Below, piece by piece: positions 16,339 to 24,902 of a DNA stretch of 64,000 bases (its first letter is position 1; each line of letters begins with the position of its first letter). Position numbers and translations under genes: made by a program. A model generated the notes under the pieces. It had not been told where the DNA came from and did no database searches. It worked only from the letters and a program-made list of their open reading frames with translations. Source of the DNA: CAZYTX01 sp964650485 (GTDB taxonomy: Bacteria > RBG-13-61-14 > DATKZS01); the NCBI GenBank assembly GCA_964650485.1, contig CAZYTX010000001.1, positions 123,086 through 187,085 of the forward strand. The letters run 5' to 3'.

Positions 16339-17885
16339 CAGCCTCCTCCATGGGCCAGCATCTTTTTAAGCGACTCCGCTTCCTTGGCTTTCATTTTCAG
16401 CTCGTCGTTCAGCTTCTGCAGGTTGCGGTTGGCCCCGATGATCTCCTCTACGCTGTGGTTCAACTGTTCGTAGAGCTTCATGTTGCGGATGGCTATGGCC
16501 AGGCTGTCAGCCACGTCCTTCAAGAGCTCGGCATCCTCCTTGACAAAGGGATCGCCCCGCTTGTTGAGGAGCCTTATCACACCGATGGTGCTCCGCGATA
16601 TCTTTATGGGGGCCACCAGCATGTTCTTTATCACCCCTTTCCAGGGCCACTCGACCTCGGCTATGTAGCGCTTGTCCTTTGCGGGGTCGTTTGAGAGGAA
16701 CATTTTTCCCTGCTCCGCCACCTTGCCTGTAATGGACTCTCCCATGGATATTATGGTCTTCTTGGTCATGGGCTTTTCACCGTTGTATCCCACCTTTAGC
16801 TCCAGGTGTTCAGAGAAGTCGTCCTTCAAGAACACCGCGGCGCAGACCACGTTCAGCATGTCCTGGCACTTCTTGACCAGGTCGTGGAGCATCTCCTCCG
16901 GCTCCAGGTAGTGGATGAGTATCTTCTGGAACTCGATCAGCCTGCCAAGCCGGGACCGGTCCCGCTCGATCTCGGACACCTGGATGCCAAGCTGCAGGGC
17001 CGCGGACACGTGGTGGCTCATGGTGCGCAAAAGGTAGAGGTCGTCCTCGTCAAAAGCGCTCCGGTCCTTCTTGTCGTTCCCGTTTATGACCCCCACTATC
17101 TTCTCGCCTATTATCAGCGGCGCGATCACAAAGGAAGGGGTCTTATACTGGGACGAGTACTCGCTCTCCGAGACCCTCTCGTCCTCGGCCACGTCGGTCA
17201 CAAGCAGTGCCTCGCCGGTCTCGAACACGTGACTGGACATGCTTTTCTTGGCCGGCCTGGACTCCTCTTTTATCAGGGTCTTGCTCATTCCCACTGACAC
17301 GGCCACCTTGAGGCTGTTGTCGCTGGTGTCCAAGAGCATTATGCTCACCCGCTCGCACTCGAGCAAATCGGCCACCATCTTTACCGCGCTCTCCAGGAGG
17401 TCGTACTCCTCGGCCAGGGCCTCGATCTTGATGTCACTAGTGACCATTGTGCTGAGTTGCCTGGCCCCGCTCTCCAGGCTTGCCAGCCTGTCGAGCTTCT
17501 TCTTCTGGTCCCTCTGCAGCCGGCAGTACTCCATGGCCCTCTCCACCGCCAGCACCAGCTCCTGGGGGCTCAAGGGCTTGACCTGGTAGTCGAAGGCCCC
17601 CCTTCGGAGAGCCTGAAGCACCATCCTCTTCTCGTCGTGGGCGCTCAACATGATCACGGGCACGTGGCTGTTGTTTGACCTTATCTTGGAGAGCACTGCC
17701 AGGCCGTCCATGCCCGGCATGACCACGTCCAGCAGCACCGACTCGATGGTGTGTCCCTTTGATATAAGGTTCAGGGCCTCCTTGCCGTCCTTTGCCTGCA
17801 GCACCTTGTGTCCGGCCTTGGCCAGGACATCGGTCACCATCTCCCGATAAAAAAGCTCGTCATCCACAACCAGAACCTTTGACAT
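16338..17885 (-). CDS. Response regulator with two GAF domains (REC-GAF-GAF)
   Basis: This 515-residue protein starts with a receiver domain (1-120: VVDDELFYREM, phospho-acceptor Asp in VLLDVVMPGMDG, conserved Lys in YQVKPLS). Two GAF domains follow (about 175-310 and 325-480), and the C-terminus is a charged coiled coil (about 485-512). No DNA-binding, GGDEF or kinase domain is present, so output may be through protein contacts. It lies between hslU and argB with 27 and -1 base spacing, an unusual place for a signalling gene. Ligands of the GAF domains cannot be inferred. Confidence 0.85.
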   Translation of the reverse strand: MSKVLVVDDELFYREMVTDVLAKAGHKVLQAKDGKEALNLISKGHTIESVLLDVVMPGMDGLAVLSKIRSNNSHVPVIMLSAHDEKRMVLQALRRGAFDYQVKPLSPQELVLAVERAMEYCRLQRDQKKKLDRLASLESGARQLSTMVTSDIKIEALAEEYDLLESAVKMVADLLECERVSIMLLDTSDNSLKVAVSVGMSKTLIKEESRPAKKSMSSHVFETGEALLVTDVAEDERVSESEYSSQYKTPSFVIAPLIIGEKIVGVINGNDKKDRSAFDEDDLYLLRTMSHHVSAALQLGIQVSEIERDRSRLGRLIEFQKILIHYLEPEEMLHDLVKKCQDMLNVVCAAVFLKDDFSEHLELKVGYNGEKPMTKKTIISMGESITGKVAEQGKMFLSNDPAKDKRYIAEVEWPWKGVIKNMLVAPIKISRSTIGVIRLLNKRGDPFVKEDAELLKDVADSLAIAIRNMKLYEQLNHSVEEIIGANRNLQKLNDELKMKAKEAESLKKMLAHGGG

Positions 17886-17912
17886 CTTAAGGCTCCTTTT
17901 ACCCCCCCCGCC

Positions 17913-19346
17913 TCACAGGATGTAGCGGCTCAGGTCCTCGTCCCCGGCCAGGTCGTGGAGCTTCTCTTTTACATAGTCCGCGTCCACCACCACCCTGGCC
18001 CCGCTCATCTGGGGCGCGTTGAAAGATATCTCCTCTAAAAGCTTCTCCATTACGGTCTGCAGTCTCCTGGCACCGATGTTTTCCGTGGTCTCGTTGACCC
18101 TCTCGGACAGCTCGGCAATGGCCTCGATAGCGTCCTCTTTGAACTCCATGGACACCCCCTCGGTCTCCAGCAATGCCTTGTACTGGGTGACCAGGGCGTT
18201 CTGCGGCTCGGTGAGAATGCGCACGAACTCGTCTTTGCCTAAACTTCCCAGCTCCACCCTTATGGGGAACCTGCCCTGCAGCTCGGGTATCAGGTCCGAG
18301 GGCTTGGATGCGTGGAAAGCGCCCGAGCTTATGCACAGGATATGGTCGGTCCGCACCATGCCGTACTTGGTGGCCACTGTGGACCCCTCCACTATGGGCA
18401 GGATGTCCCTCTGCACTCCCTCCCTGCTCACGTCCGGTCCCGCTCCCTGCTGCCTGCCGGCTATCTTGTCTATCTCGTCAATGAAGAGTATCCCGGACTC
18501 CTGGGCACGGATGAGTGCCTCCTGCACCACCTTGTCACGGTCTATGAGCCTGTCCTCCTCCTCGGCCATGAGTATCTCTCTGGCCTCGCTCACCCGGAGC
18601 CTGCGCTTCTTGGTCTGCTTGCCCCCCATCATGCTCCCGAGGGCGTCCTGGAGGTTCACCGCCATCTCCTCGATCCCGCCGCCGGTGAAAATCTGCATCA
18701 CCCCCCCGGGGTGGGCGGCAACCTCCACGTCCACGTACCTGTCCTCGATCTGACCGCTTTCAAGCATTTTCCTGAACTTCTCCCTGGTGGTTTCATATGC
18801 ATCATCCCTCTGCTGCTCGCCGGGCTGGTTCTCGTATTCGCTCCCCATGGCGAAGGGGCCGGAGGCCGACACCTGCGAGGACGCCGGAGGTGGCACCAAC
18901 AGGTCCAGGAGCCGCTCCTCCACCAGCTCCCGGGCGCGGCCGTGGACCTTTTCGCGCTCCTCGTCCTCCACCAGCCCCATGGAGACCTCGACCAGGTCCC
19001 GCACCATGCTCTCCACGTCACGGCCAACATAGCCCACCTCAGTGAACTTGCTGGCTTCCACCTTGACAAAGGGGGCTCCCGAGAGCCTTGCAAGTCTCCT
19101 GGCTATCTCTGTCTTTCCCACTCCGGTAGGCCCTATCATTATGATGTTCTTGGGCAGGATCTCGTCGCGCAGGTCCTCGTCCACCCGCTTCCTGCGCCAC
19201 CTGTTGCGCAGGGCTATGGCCACCGCTTTCTTGGCCTGGTGCTGTCCCACGATGTACTTGTCAAGCTCAGCCACTATGTCCCTGGGGGTAAATGCCCAAG
19301 GGTCTTTTTGGGTTTTATCTTTTGCCGGCAGCCTTTTCTCAAACAT
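17913..19346 (-). CDS. hslU: ATP-dependent protease ATPase subunit HslU
   Basis: This AAA+ unfoldase of 477 residues forms the HslUV protease with the product of the adjacent hslV. Features are TPRDIVAELDKYIVGQ at the start, Walker A GPTGVGKTEIARRLA, the GYVGRDVESM pore loop, an intermediate domain (about 110-250), Walker B GILFIDEIDKIAG, and the C-terminal LSRYIL tail that inserts into HslV. Length is slightly above the usual ~445, mainly in the intermediate domain. It is 18 bases downstream of hslV. Confidence 0.95.
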   Translation of the reverse strand: MFEKRLPAKDKTQKDPWAFTPRDIVAELDKYIVGQHQAKKAVAIALRNRWRRKRVDEDLRDEILPKNIIMIGPTGVGKTEIARRLARLSGAPFVKVEASKFTEVGYVGRDVESMVRDLVEVSMGLVEDEEREKVHGRARELVEERLLDLLVPPPASSQVSASGPFAMGSEYENQPGEQQRDDAYETTREKFRKMLESGQIEDRYVDVEVAAHPGGVMQIFTGGGIEEMAVNLQDALGSMMGGKQTKKRRLRVSEAREILMAEEEDRLIDRDKVVQEALIRAQESGILFIDEIDKIAGRQQGAGPDVSREGVQRDILPIVEGSTVATKYGMVRTDHILCISSGAFHASKPSDLIPELQGRFPIRVELGSLGKDEFVRILTEPQNALVTQYKALLETEGVSMEFKEDAIEAIAELSERVNETTENIGARRLQTVMEKLLEEISFNAPQMSGARVVVDADYVKEKLHDLAGDEDLSRYIL

Positions 19347-19364
19347 TTTTAACCCTCACATCCC

Positions 19365-19904
19365 TTATTGCTTCGATTCCATCTCGTCGAAAACAAGCTG
19401 GTCATTGGTGTATATGCACATCTCCGCGGCTATCATCATTGATTCCTCGGCAACCTGTTGCGCATCCATGTCAGCGTGCTTTACCATGGCCCTGGCCGCG
19501 GCCGCGGCGTACGGCCCGCCCGAGCCGATGGCCAGCACCCCCTCCTCCGGCTCGATCACGTCCCCGTTGCCGGAGATGAGGAAAGCCTCCTCCTCGTTCG
19601 CCACTATCATCAAAGCCTCCAGCCGGCGCAAGGCCCGGTCAGTGCGCCAGTCCTTGGCAAGCTCCACCGCGGCCCGCCGCAGGTTGCCGGTGTGGGCTTT
19701 TAGCTTGCCCTCGAAGCGCTCGTACAGGGTGAAGGCGTCCGCGGTGCTGCCGGCGAAGCCCGACATGACCTTGTCCTGGTAAAGCCTCCTCACCTTTTTG
19801 GCCTTGTGTTTTAGCACGGTGGCCTCGAAGGTCACCTGCCCGTCGCCCGCGAGCACCACCTTTCCCTTGTGTCTCACCAGCAATATAGTGGTCCCTCTAA
19901 TCAT
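19365..19904 (-). CDS. hslV: HslV protease subunit
   Basis: The ATG at 19904 gives a 179-residue N-terminal-threonine peptidase: MIRGTTILLVRHKGKVVLAG, with Thr5 as the likely mature N-terminus after processing, then GDGQVTFEATVLKHKAKKVR, VMSGFAGSTADAFTL and IGSGGPYAAAAARAM. Longer starts upstream are xerC read out of frame. The start overlaps the xerC stop by eight bases, with AGGGGAAAGG as the ribosome site inside xerC. It acts in the cytosol with HslU. Confidence 0.95.
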   Translation of the reverse strand: MIRGTTILLVRHKGKVVLAGDGQVTFEATVLKHKAKKVRRLYQDKVMSGFAGSTADAFTLYERFEGKLKAHTGNLRRAAVELAKDWRTDRALRRLEALMIVANEEEAFLISGNGDVIEPEEGVLAIGSGGPYAAAAARAMVKHADMDAQQVAEESMMIAAEMCIYTNDQLVFDEMESKQ

Positions 19905-20835
19905 CCTTTCCCCTGTCCTCCTTTGCTCTGGGGTGGGCCCGGTCATATACCTTTGCAAGCTCGGCCAGGCTGGTGTGGGTGTACTTCTGGGTGGTTGACA
20001 GGCTCTCGTGGCCCAGAAGCTCCTGGATGCTTCTGATGCCCATTCCCGAGTCCATGAGGTGTGTGGCAAAGGAGTGCCGCAAGGTATGCGGGCTTATCCT
20101 CCTCGTGAGCCCGGCCTTCACGGCCCACTCGTCAAGTATCTGCGCCACCCGCCGGGTGGATATCCTCCTGCCACGCGCGCTCAGAAACAGGGCCTTTTGC
20201 GCGTCATCGTCGTGTACGCTCGGCTTGAACCTCGGCTTGTCCTCGATAACGAACTCTATCAGCCGGGCGCACCTCTTGTTTATAGGCACCATCCTCTGCT
20301 TGTTCCCTTTTCCCAGGACCCTCACCAGCCGGCTTTTCAGGTCAACGGCCTCAACGTCCAGCCCCGCAAGCTCGGAGAGCCTGAGACCGCCGCCGTAAAA
20401 AAGCTCCATTATGGCGCGGTCGCGCCTGCCCGGGTGCGTGTCCTCGGGCGGTGCATCAAGGATCGCCAGCACCTCGTCCACGGATACGACCGAAGGCAGG
20501 AGCTTGTCCTTCACCGGGGTCCGCACCAGGGCCGCGGGGTTTACCGCCACTGCTTCCTCCCTCATGAGAAAGCGGAAAAAAGACCGGATGGACGCCGCGG
20601 CCCGCTCCACCGTGGCCGGCTTGTGGGTCTTTGACAGGCTTGCAAGGTATGTCCGCACCAGCCTGCGGTCAACCCGACCGGGCTCCGTAAGGCCCTGCGG
20701 GCGCCTGTCGGAGAGGAAACCTATGAAATCGGAAAGGTCCCTAGTATAGCTGGAAACAGTGGCCGGGGACAGGTTCCTCTCGATCTCAAGGTACCTCTCG
20801 AACTCTAGCAGCCAGTCTCCAAACCCCTTGCCCAC
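19897..20835 (-). CDS. xerC: Tyrosine recombinase XerC
   Basis: This 312-residue site-specific recombinase resolves chromosome dimers at dif with XerD. It has an N-terminal SAM-like core-binding domain (FERYLEIERNLSPATVSSYTRDL) and a catalytic domain with the first Arg in GGGLRLSELAGLD, HTLRHSFATHLMDSG, the second His in LLGHESLSTTQ, and the nucleophile Tyr in KYTHTS. The xerC-hslV-hslU order is common in several phyla and argues for a housekeeping Xer rather than a phage integrase. Confidence 0.92.
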   Translation of the reverse strand: MGKGFGDWLLEFERYLEIERNLSPATVSSYTRDLSDFIGFLSDRRPQGLTEPGRVDRRLVRTYLASLSKTHKPATVERAAASIRSFFRFLMREEAVAVNPAALVRTPVKDKLLPSVVSVDEVLAILDAPPEDTHPGRRDRAIMELFYGGGLRLSELAGLDVEAVDLKSRLVRVLGKGNKQRMVPINKRCARLIEFVIEDKPRFKPSVHDDDAQKALFLSARGRRISTRRVAQILDEWAVKAGLTRRISPHTLRHSFATHLMDSGMGIRSIQELLGHESLSTTQKYTHTSLAELAKVYDRAHPRAKEDRGKDD

Positions 20836-20867
20836 TACTTGGATTATAGGTCACAAGCACATGTTGT

Positions 20868-21860
20868 TCAAGAGCACTCATCGTGGCGTTTTATCTTGTC
20901 TTTTATCCTTGGCCGGGCTTCCTCGAAGATGGGCTCTGCGAACTCCAGGGTCCAGGTCCGATCCTCGAAGGAACGGGTCTCCACCTGTCTCAAGAACCTA
21001 GTCTCGAAGTCCTCTATCTTGCGGCCGTAGAGGTGGTAAGAGTCCGACTCGTCAACGTACCGGGCCAGGCGCACCTTTTGCCCGGTCCTCTCCGACACGC
21101 CGCCAGCCACCTCGGCCATCAGGTGTATGAGCGCGAAGCAGTTCATGAAAGCGGCCTCGTATGCATCCCTGGAGCGGAAGCGCACGTTCATGTTGAGGCA
21201 AAGGGCGCCGCCCTCGTCCGGGAGCATGCGGAACCACAGCGACTGCATGCACGCGGGATCGTGTATGCCGACATCCTCCCACACCTTCCATATCACCGCC
21301 TGCTGCCGCCTGGAGTGGGGATTTTTCGAGAGTCCTTGAATGACGGCCTCGATCTGGTCGAAGCTCTTTTCCAGACCCGGCACCCGGAAGTCCCTCATCC
21401 GCTGGTGGTAGGTGTACTCCCAGCGCTCGTCATCCGGGTCGCCCGGGTCCCTGCACCAGTGGTCCTTTATGCCGAAGATCACCTCCTGCCGGTACTCCTC
21501 CAGGGCGTCCAGGCCGCCGGGAAAAGACCTGTGGATCACCGGCTCGGAAAAGGGATCGTCCACAACCATCCTCATGGTGCAGTCCAGGCCGGGCGGGTCC
21601 GCGAAATTTCCGGATCCGTCCTTGCGGTCGTACTCGGTGCGCACGTCGCACCCGTATGCATAGAGCGCGAGCAGACTCAGCTCCCAGGTCTCTGCCAGGC
21701 CCTTGCCGCGCACCGCAATCACGGGTATACTTCCGCTTTTTCCAGGGTGCTCCAAGAACACCATGTCCGAAAAGCCCGGAGCCAGTTGAGCCACGGCCCG
21801 CTCTCTTGCGCGCTCTTTGCCGGCAGCCATTATCCTCCCACCCTCTCCCGCTCTACTCAC
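20868..21860 (-). CDS. Thymidylate synthase-family protein (divergent)
   Basis: This 330-residue protein carries the thymidylate synthase core: the arginine pair in NPHSRRQQAVIWKVWED, the catalytic cysteine in DPACMQSLWFRM, and the nucleotide-binding RFRSRDAYEAAFMNCFAL segment, which corresponds to the RS.D.....N motif. The sequence around the cysteine (PACMQSLWFR) differs from bacterial ThyA (PCH..FQF) and is closer to the archaeal-type TS/hydroxymethylase branch. dUMP methylation is the likely role, but dCMP hydroxymethylation cannot be excluded. The GTG at 21860 overlaps the upstream stop (GTGA); the ATG at 21830 is an alternative. Confidence 0.78.
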   Translation of the reverse strand: MSRAGEGGRIMAAGKERARERAVAQLAPGFSDMVFLEHPGKSGSIPVIAVRGKGLAETWELSLLALYAYGCDVRTEYDRKDGSGNFADPPGLDCTMRMVVDDPFSEPVIHRSFPGGLDALEEYRQEVIFGIKDHWCRDPGDPDDERWEYTYHQRMRDFRVPGLEKSFDQIEAVIQGLSKNPHSRRQQAVIWKVWEDVGIHDPACMQSLWFRMLPDEGGALCLNMNVRFRSRDAYEAAFMNCFALIHLMAEVAGGVSERTGQKVRLARYVDESDSYHLYGRKIEDFETRFLRQVETRSFEDRTWTLEFAEPIFEEARPRIKDKIKRHDECS

Positions 21861-22303
21861 TCTCCTGCTTCCTGCTTTTTCTTAAGCTCCGGGGGCAGGG
21901 GTTTCACCGATACGTGGAACACTGACCTGTAATCAGATACGTCAGGGTCGCGCGGGAACCACATTATAGTGACCAGCCTTCCGGCAGGGTCCTTGTAAGT
22001 GAGGCCGTTGTCCAGGCCCATGACCATCTTGTAGCCTTTTTCACTCACCGCCCTTTTAAAGAACTTTGACAGGTCCTCTGTGTCTTCCTTGGTCCCGTAG
22101 CTTAAAATGAGCGCGTCCTGGCCCTGGCTCGCCTCCAGCCTGCGCTGCACCGCGTCCGGATACAGGGGCAGGGACTTTATGATCTCCTGCCGGGCCCGCT
22201 CGGCCGGGTCTCCCCCGGCGTCCTCCTTCTCGCAGCCCGGCCCGGCGCACAGAAAAAGCGCGATAATCAGAAGGTACACCGTCTTCTTTTCATTATCTCT
22301 CAT
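21857..22303 (-). CDS. Putative lipoprotein of unknown function
   Basis: The ATG at 22303 follows GGAGG. The 148-residue product has a hydrophobic signal (KTVYLLIIALFLCAG) ending at a Cys in AGPGC, a plausible though imperfect lipobox. The mature part is a small alpha/beta protein with SLPLYPDAVQRRLEAS and YGTKEDTEDLSKFFKRAV, then TYKDPAGRLVTIMWF. The AERARQEI...LYPDA pattern resembles small lipoproteins of unknown function in deltaproteobacteria. It is coupled to the thymidylate synthase gene by a four-base overlap. Confidence 0.6.
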   Translation of the reverse strand: MRDNEKKTVYLLIIALFLCAGPGCEKEDAGGDPAERARQEIIKSLPLYPDAVQRRLEASQGQDALILSYGTKEDTEDLSKFFKRAVSEKGYKMVMGLDNGLTYKDPAGRLVTIMWFPRDPDVSDYRSVFHVSVKPLPPELKKKQEAGE

Positions 22304-22348
22304 GGCATCCTCCATATAAACCTTCGCATAGAAAACGGAAGAATTGTT

Positions 22349-22560
22349 TCTCGCAAAGGCGCAAAGAACGCAAAGAAAAAAACAGAAGTAAATAAAACAC
22401 CCATCCTTTTTAAAAAATCATTTCCAACTCTTCCAAATAGCGGACCGGGCACATGGTAGGCTTGCTTATTGGCCATGCTTCTTTGCATCCGGTCACTGTC
22501 ATATTTATAAAAATAAATTCCCTCCTCCTCTGCGCCTTTGCGCCTCTGCGTGAAATAAAT
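22349..22560. repeat. Pair of CTCTGCG-family repeats in opposite orientation
   Basis: Between serS and the lipoprotein gene. 22349-22381 carries the reverse form (TCGCAAAGGCGCAAAGAACG, continuing with CAAAG) and 22525-22560 the forward form (CTCTGCGCCTTTGCGCC, continuing with TCTGCGTGAAATAA). About 140 bases of AT-rich sequence between them contain no recognisable gene. The inverted pair bounding unique sequence is suggestive of a mobile or excisable unit, but no terminal duplication is clear. Confidence 0.5.
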
Positions 22561-22580
22561 GTATCCTTTCGGGCAATAGC

Positions 22581-23864
22581 TCAGCCGATGGTGTCCGTTT
22601 TCATATAGCCCCTCAAGGCCTCGGGAACGTCCACCCTGCCGTCGGCCCTCTGGAAGTTCTCCAGGACGGCCACCAGGGTCCTGCCCACGGCCAGGCCGGA
22701 GCCGTTGATGGTGTGCACCAGCTCGGTGCCTTTCTTCCTCGACTTGGGCCGGTACCGGATGTTGGCCCTCCTCGCCTGGAAGTCGCGGCAATTGGAGCAG
22801 GATGATATCTCGCGGTACCTGTTCTGGCCCGGCAGCCACACTTCAAGGTCATAGGTCCTGGCCGCGGCGAAGCCCATGTCTCCGGTGCACAGGATGACCA
22901 CCCTGTACGGAAGCTCCAGCATCTGCAGGGCGGTCTCCGCGTCCGATGTCAGGGCCTCGTGCTCTTGGTCGCTCTGCCCTGGGGTGGTGAACTTGTAGAG
23001 CTCCACCTTGTTGAACTGGTGCTGCCTGATCAGCCCCCGGGTGTCCTTGCCCGCGGCCCCGGCCTCGCTCCGAAAGCAAGGGGTGTAGGCGCAGAACTTT
23101 GCAGGCAGATCGTCCTCCATAAGTTTCTCGTCCCGGAACATGCTGGTCAGGGGCACCTCAGCGGTGGGCACAAGGTAGTAGCCAAAGGGCTCGGTCCTGA
23201 AAAGGTCGTCCTCGAACTTTGGCAGGTTCCCGGAGCCGATCAGGGTGTCGCGGTTGGCCAGGAACGGGGGCATGACCTCTGTGTAGCCGTGCTCCCCGGT
23301 GTGCAGGTCCAGGAAAAAGCTCATAAGCGCGCGCTCCAGCCGGGATGCCATGCCTTTCAGCATGACGAACCTCGATCCCGCTATCTTGGCCGCCCTCTCG
23401 AAGTCGAACAGGTCGAGCGTCCTGCCAAGCTCCACGTGGTCCTTGGGCTCGAAGTCGAACTCGGAGGGCTCGCCCCATTTGCGGACCTCCACGTTCTCCG
23501 ACTCGTCGGCTCCCGAGGGAACGGACTGGTCCGGGATATTGGGAAGGTAGAGCATGCGCTCGCGAATCTTTGCGTCGAGCCCCCGTATGCTTTCATCCGA
23601 GCCGGCTATCTGGTCTGAGAGAGATTTCATCTCCCGCTTTATATTCCCTGCCTCCTCCTTTTTCCCCTCCCCCATGAGCCTGCCTACCTCTTTGGAGCCC
23701 TTGTTCAGCCTGTTCTTCTGCTCGTCGAGCTCGGCTTTCATGCTTCTTCTTTTCTCGACGAGCTCCTTCAGCGAGGCCAGGTCGAACTCCACCCCCCTGT
23801 CTGAGAGGGCCTTCTCCACCGCGGCGAGACCCTCATCGCCAAGCAGTATCCTCTGGTCGAGCAT
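22581..23864 (-). CDS. serS: Seryl-tRNA synthetase
   Basis: This class II synthetase has 427 residues from the ATG at 23864 (MLDQRILLGDEGLAAVEKAL). The N-terminal antiparallel coiled-coil arm (about 25-100) binds tRNA-Ser. Motif 2 is FRSEAGAAGKDTRGLIRQHQ, and motif 3 includes the zinc-free ISSCSNCRDFQARR and LVAVLENFQ regions. It attaches serine to tRNA-Ser and tRNA-Sec, the latter needed for selenoproteins such as the SelD encoded at 28981. Confidence 0.96.
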   Translation of the reverse strand: MLDQRILLGDEGLAAVEKALSDRGVEFDLASLKELVEKRRSMKAELDEQKNRLNKGSKEVGRLMGEGKKEEAGNIKREMKSLSDQIAGSDESIRGLDAKIRERMLYLPNIPDQSVPSGADESENVEVRKWGEPSEFDFEPKDHVELGRTLDLFDFERAAKIAGSRFVMLKGMASRLERALMSFFLDLHTGEHGYTEVMPPFLANRDTLIGSGNLPKFEDDLFRTEPFGYYLVPTAEVPLTSMFRDEKLMEDDLPAKFCAYTPCFRSEAGAAGKDTRGLIRQHQFNKVELYKFTTPGQSDQEHEALTSDAETALQMLELPYRVVILCTGDMGFAAARTYDLEVWLPGQNRYREISSCSNCRDFQARRANIRYRPKSRKKGTELVHTINGSGLAVGRTLVAVLENFQRADGRVDVPEALRGYMKTDTIG

Positions 23865-23899
23865 TACAGTTGGCAAGATAACAAAGGGGCCCGCAAGGG

Positions 23900-24877
23900 T
23901 CAAGCAGCGGGCGGACCTTCACCGGTGGACGGCTCCCTTTTAAGCCCTGATACGGCAAGGAATATAGCGCCGGCCAGCCAGCGGATTATGCTGATTGATA
24001 TGCTCCACAGAAGCGAGAAGGCGATGAGGGAGGCGGGGTCCGCGGCGTGCTCGAACAAAAGCTTCCAGCCCGCCTGTGTGGTTCCCAGCCTTCCCGGGGT
24101 GGGTACGGCGCTTATGAGCAGCACCAGCGGCCCCATGAGCACCAGGCTCTTGACGGGAAGCAGGACATGACATGCCCGCAGGGCCAGCCAGGTGAAGATG
24201 AGCCAGTTGCCGGCCTGCACCAGCCTGAACCCGATGGCAGCGAGGTAGTCTACGGGCCTTGCCTTGTCAAAGGCAATGGTGAGCCTTTTCTTCATCCGCA
24301 CCCTGAGCGGGTTCTTGAAACGGTTCGACCAGAAGATGAAGTGCAGGATTATCAGCGGCCACGAGATCATGAGCCAGCGCACCATCACCTCCCACTCGGG
24401 TGAGCCCCTGAACCCCGGCGACGCCATCTGGTCAATGAAGAACACCAGCGCGATGGTGGGCAGCACCATTATGGTCACCAGGCTGTTGAACATAATGAAC
24501 AGTATGGAGCCGGTGACCTCGGAGAGCGGCTTGCCCGTGCGCCTGCTCACCAAAAAGGCCAATCCCCCCTGGCCGTAGAGGAACCCGAGCGAGAGCAAGA
24601 GATAGGACTCGCCCCTGGTGACCAGCACGGTCTTGAAGTCCATGGACGGGTTGAAGCGGTTGAAGAGCCAGTAGTGAGTGACCGAGTCCGTTAGCAGGGT
24701 GACGAGCGCGAATGTGAGGGCCACGCCGGAGAAGAAGAAGGGATCGGTCCTCTTGAGTGCGGAAAGCACCTCTTGGGGAGGCGTCTTCTTGAAGAGCCAG
24801 GCCAGTATGACAATGGCCGCGACCCACATCACGGCCCTGTAGACCCATTTTTTCCGGGCCGGCTCTTGCTCCTGCAT
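23900..24877 (-). CDS. LPG synthetase-TM/UPF0104-type membrane protein
   Basis: This ~325-residue integral membrane protein has about eight hydrophobic helices, starting VYRAVMWVAAIVILAWLF. The central helical bundle with YLLLSLGFLYGQGGLAFLVSR and GPLVLLISAVPTPGRLGTTQAG matches the lysylphosphatidylglycerol-synthase membrane-domain family (flippase-like, UPF0104), which moves or modifies lipids; here no soluble synthase domain is attached. ATG at 24877 is chosen over the TTG at 24895. It lies 25 bases after the GlpX-like gene and may belong to the aconitase X operon. Confidence 0.7.
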   Translation of the reverse strand: MQEQEPARKKWVYRAVMWVAAIVILAWLFKKTPPQEVLSALKRTDPFFFSGVALTFALVTLLTDSVTHYWLFNRFNPSMDFKTVLVTRGESYLLLSLGFLYGQGGLAFLVSRRTGKPLSEVTGSILFIMFNSLVTIMVLPTIALVFFIDQMASPGFRGSPEWEVMVRWLMISWPLIILHFIFWSNRFKNPLRVRMKKRLTIAFDKARPVDYLAAIGFRLVQAGNWLIFTWLALRACHVLLPVKSLVLMGPLVLLISAVPTPGRLGTTQAGWKLLFEHAADPASLIAFSLLWSISISIIRWLAGAIFLAVSGLKREPSTGEGPPAA

Positions 24878-24902
24878 TAATGGCGGCCCCGTCAAGGTGC
24901 GA

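Noticed and set aside
19897..20835. XerC as a phage or integron integrase
   Set aside because: It is embedded with hslVU in a housekeeping order and there are no att sites or phage genes nearby.
22300..22839. A 179-codon minus-strand frame that covers the gap before serS
   Set aside because: It is mostly serS read in another frame plus repeat sequence; no family or ribosome site supports it.
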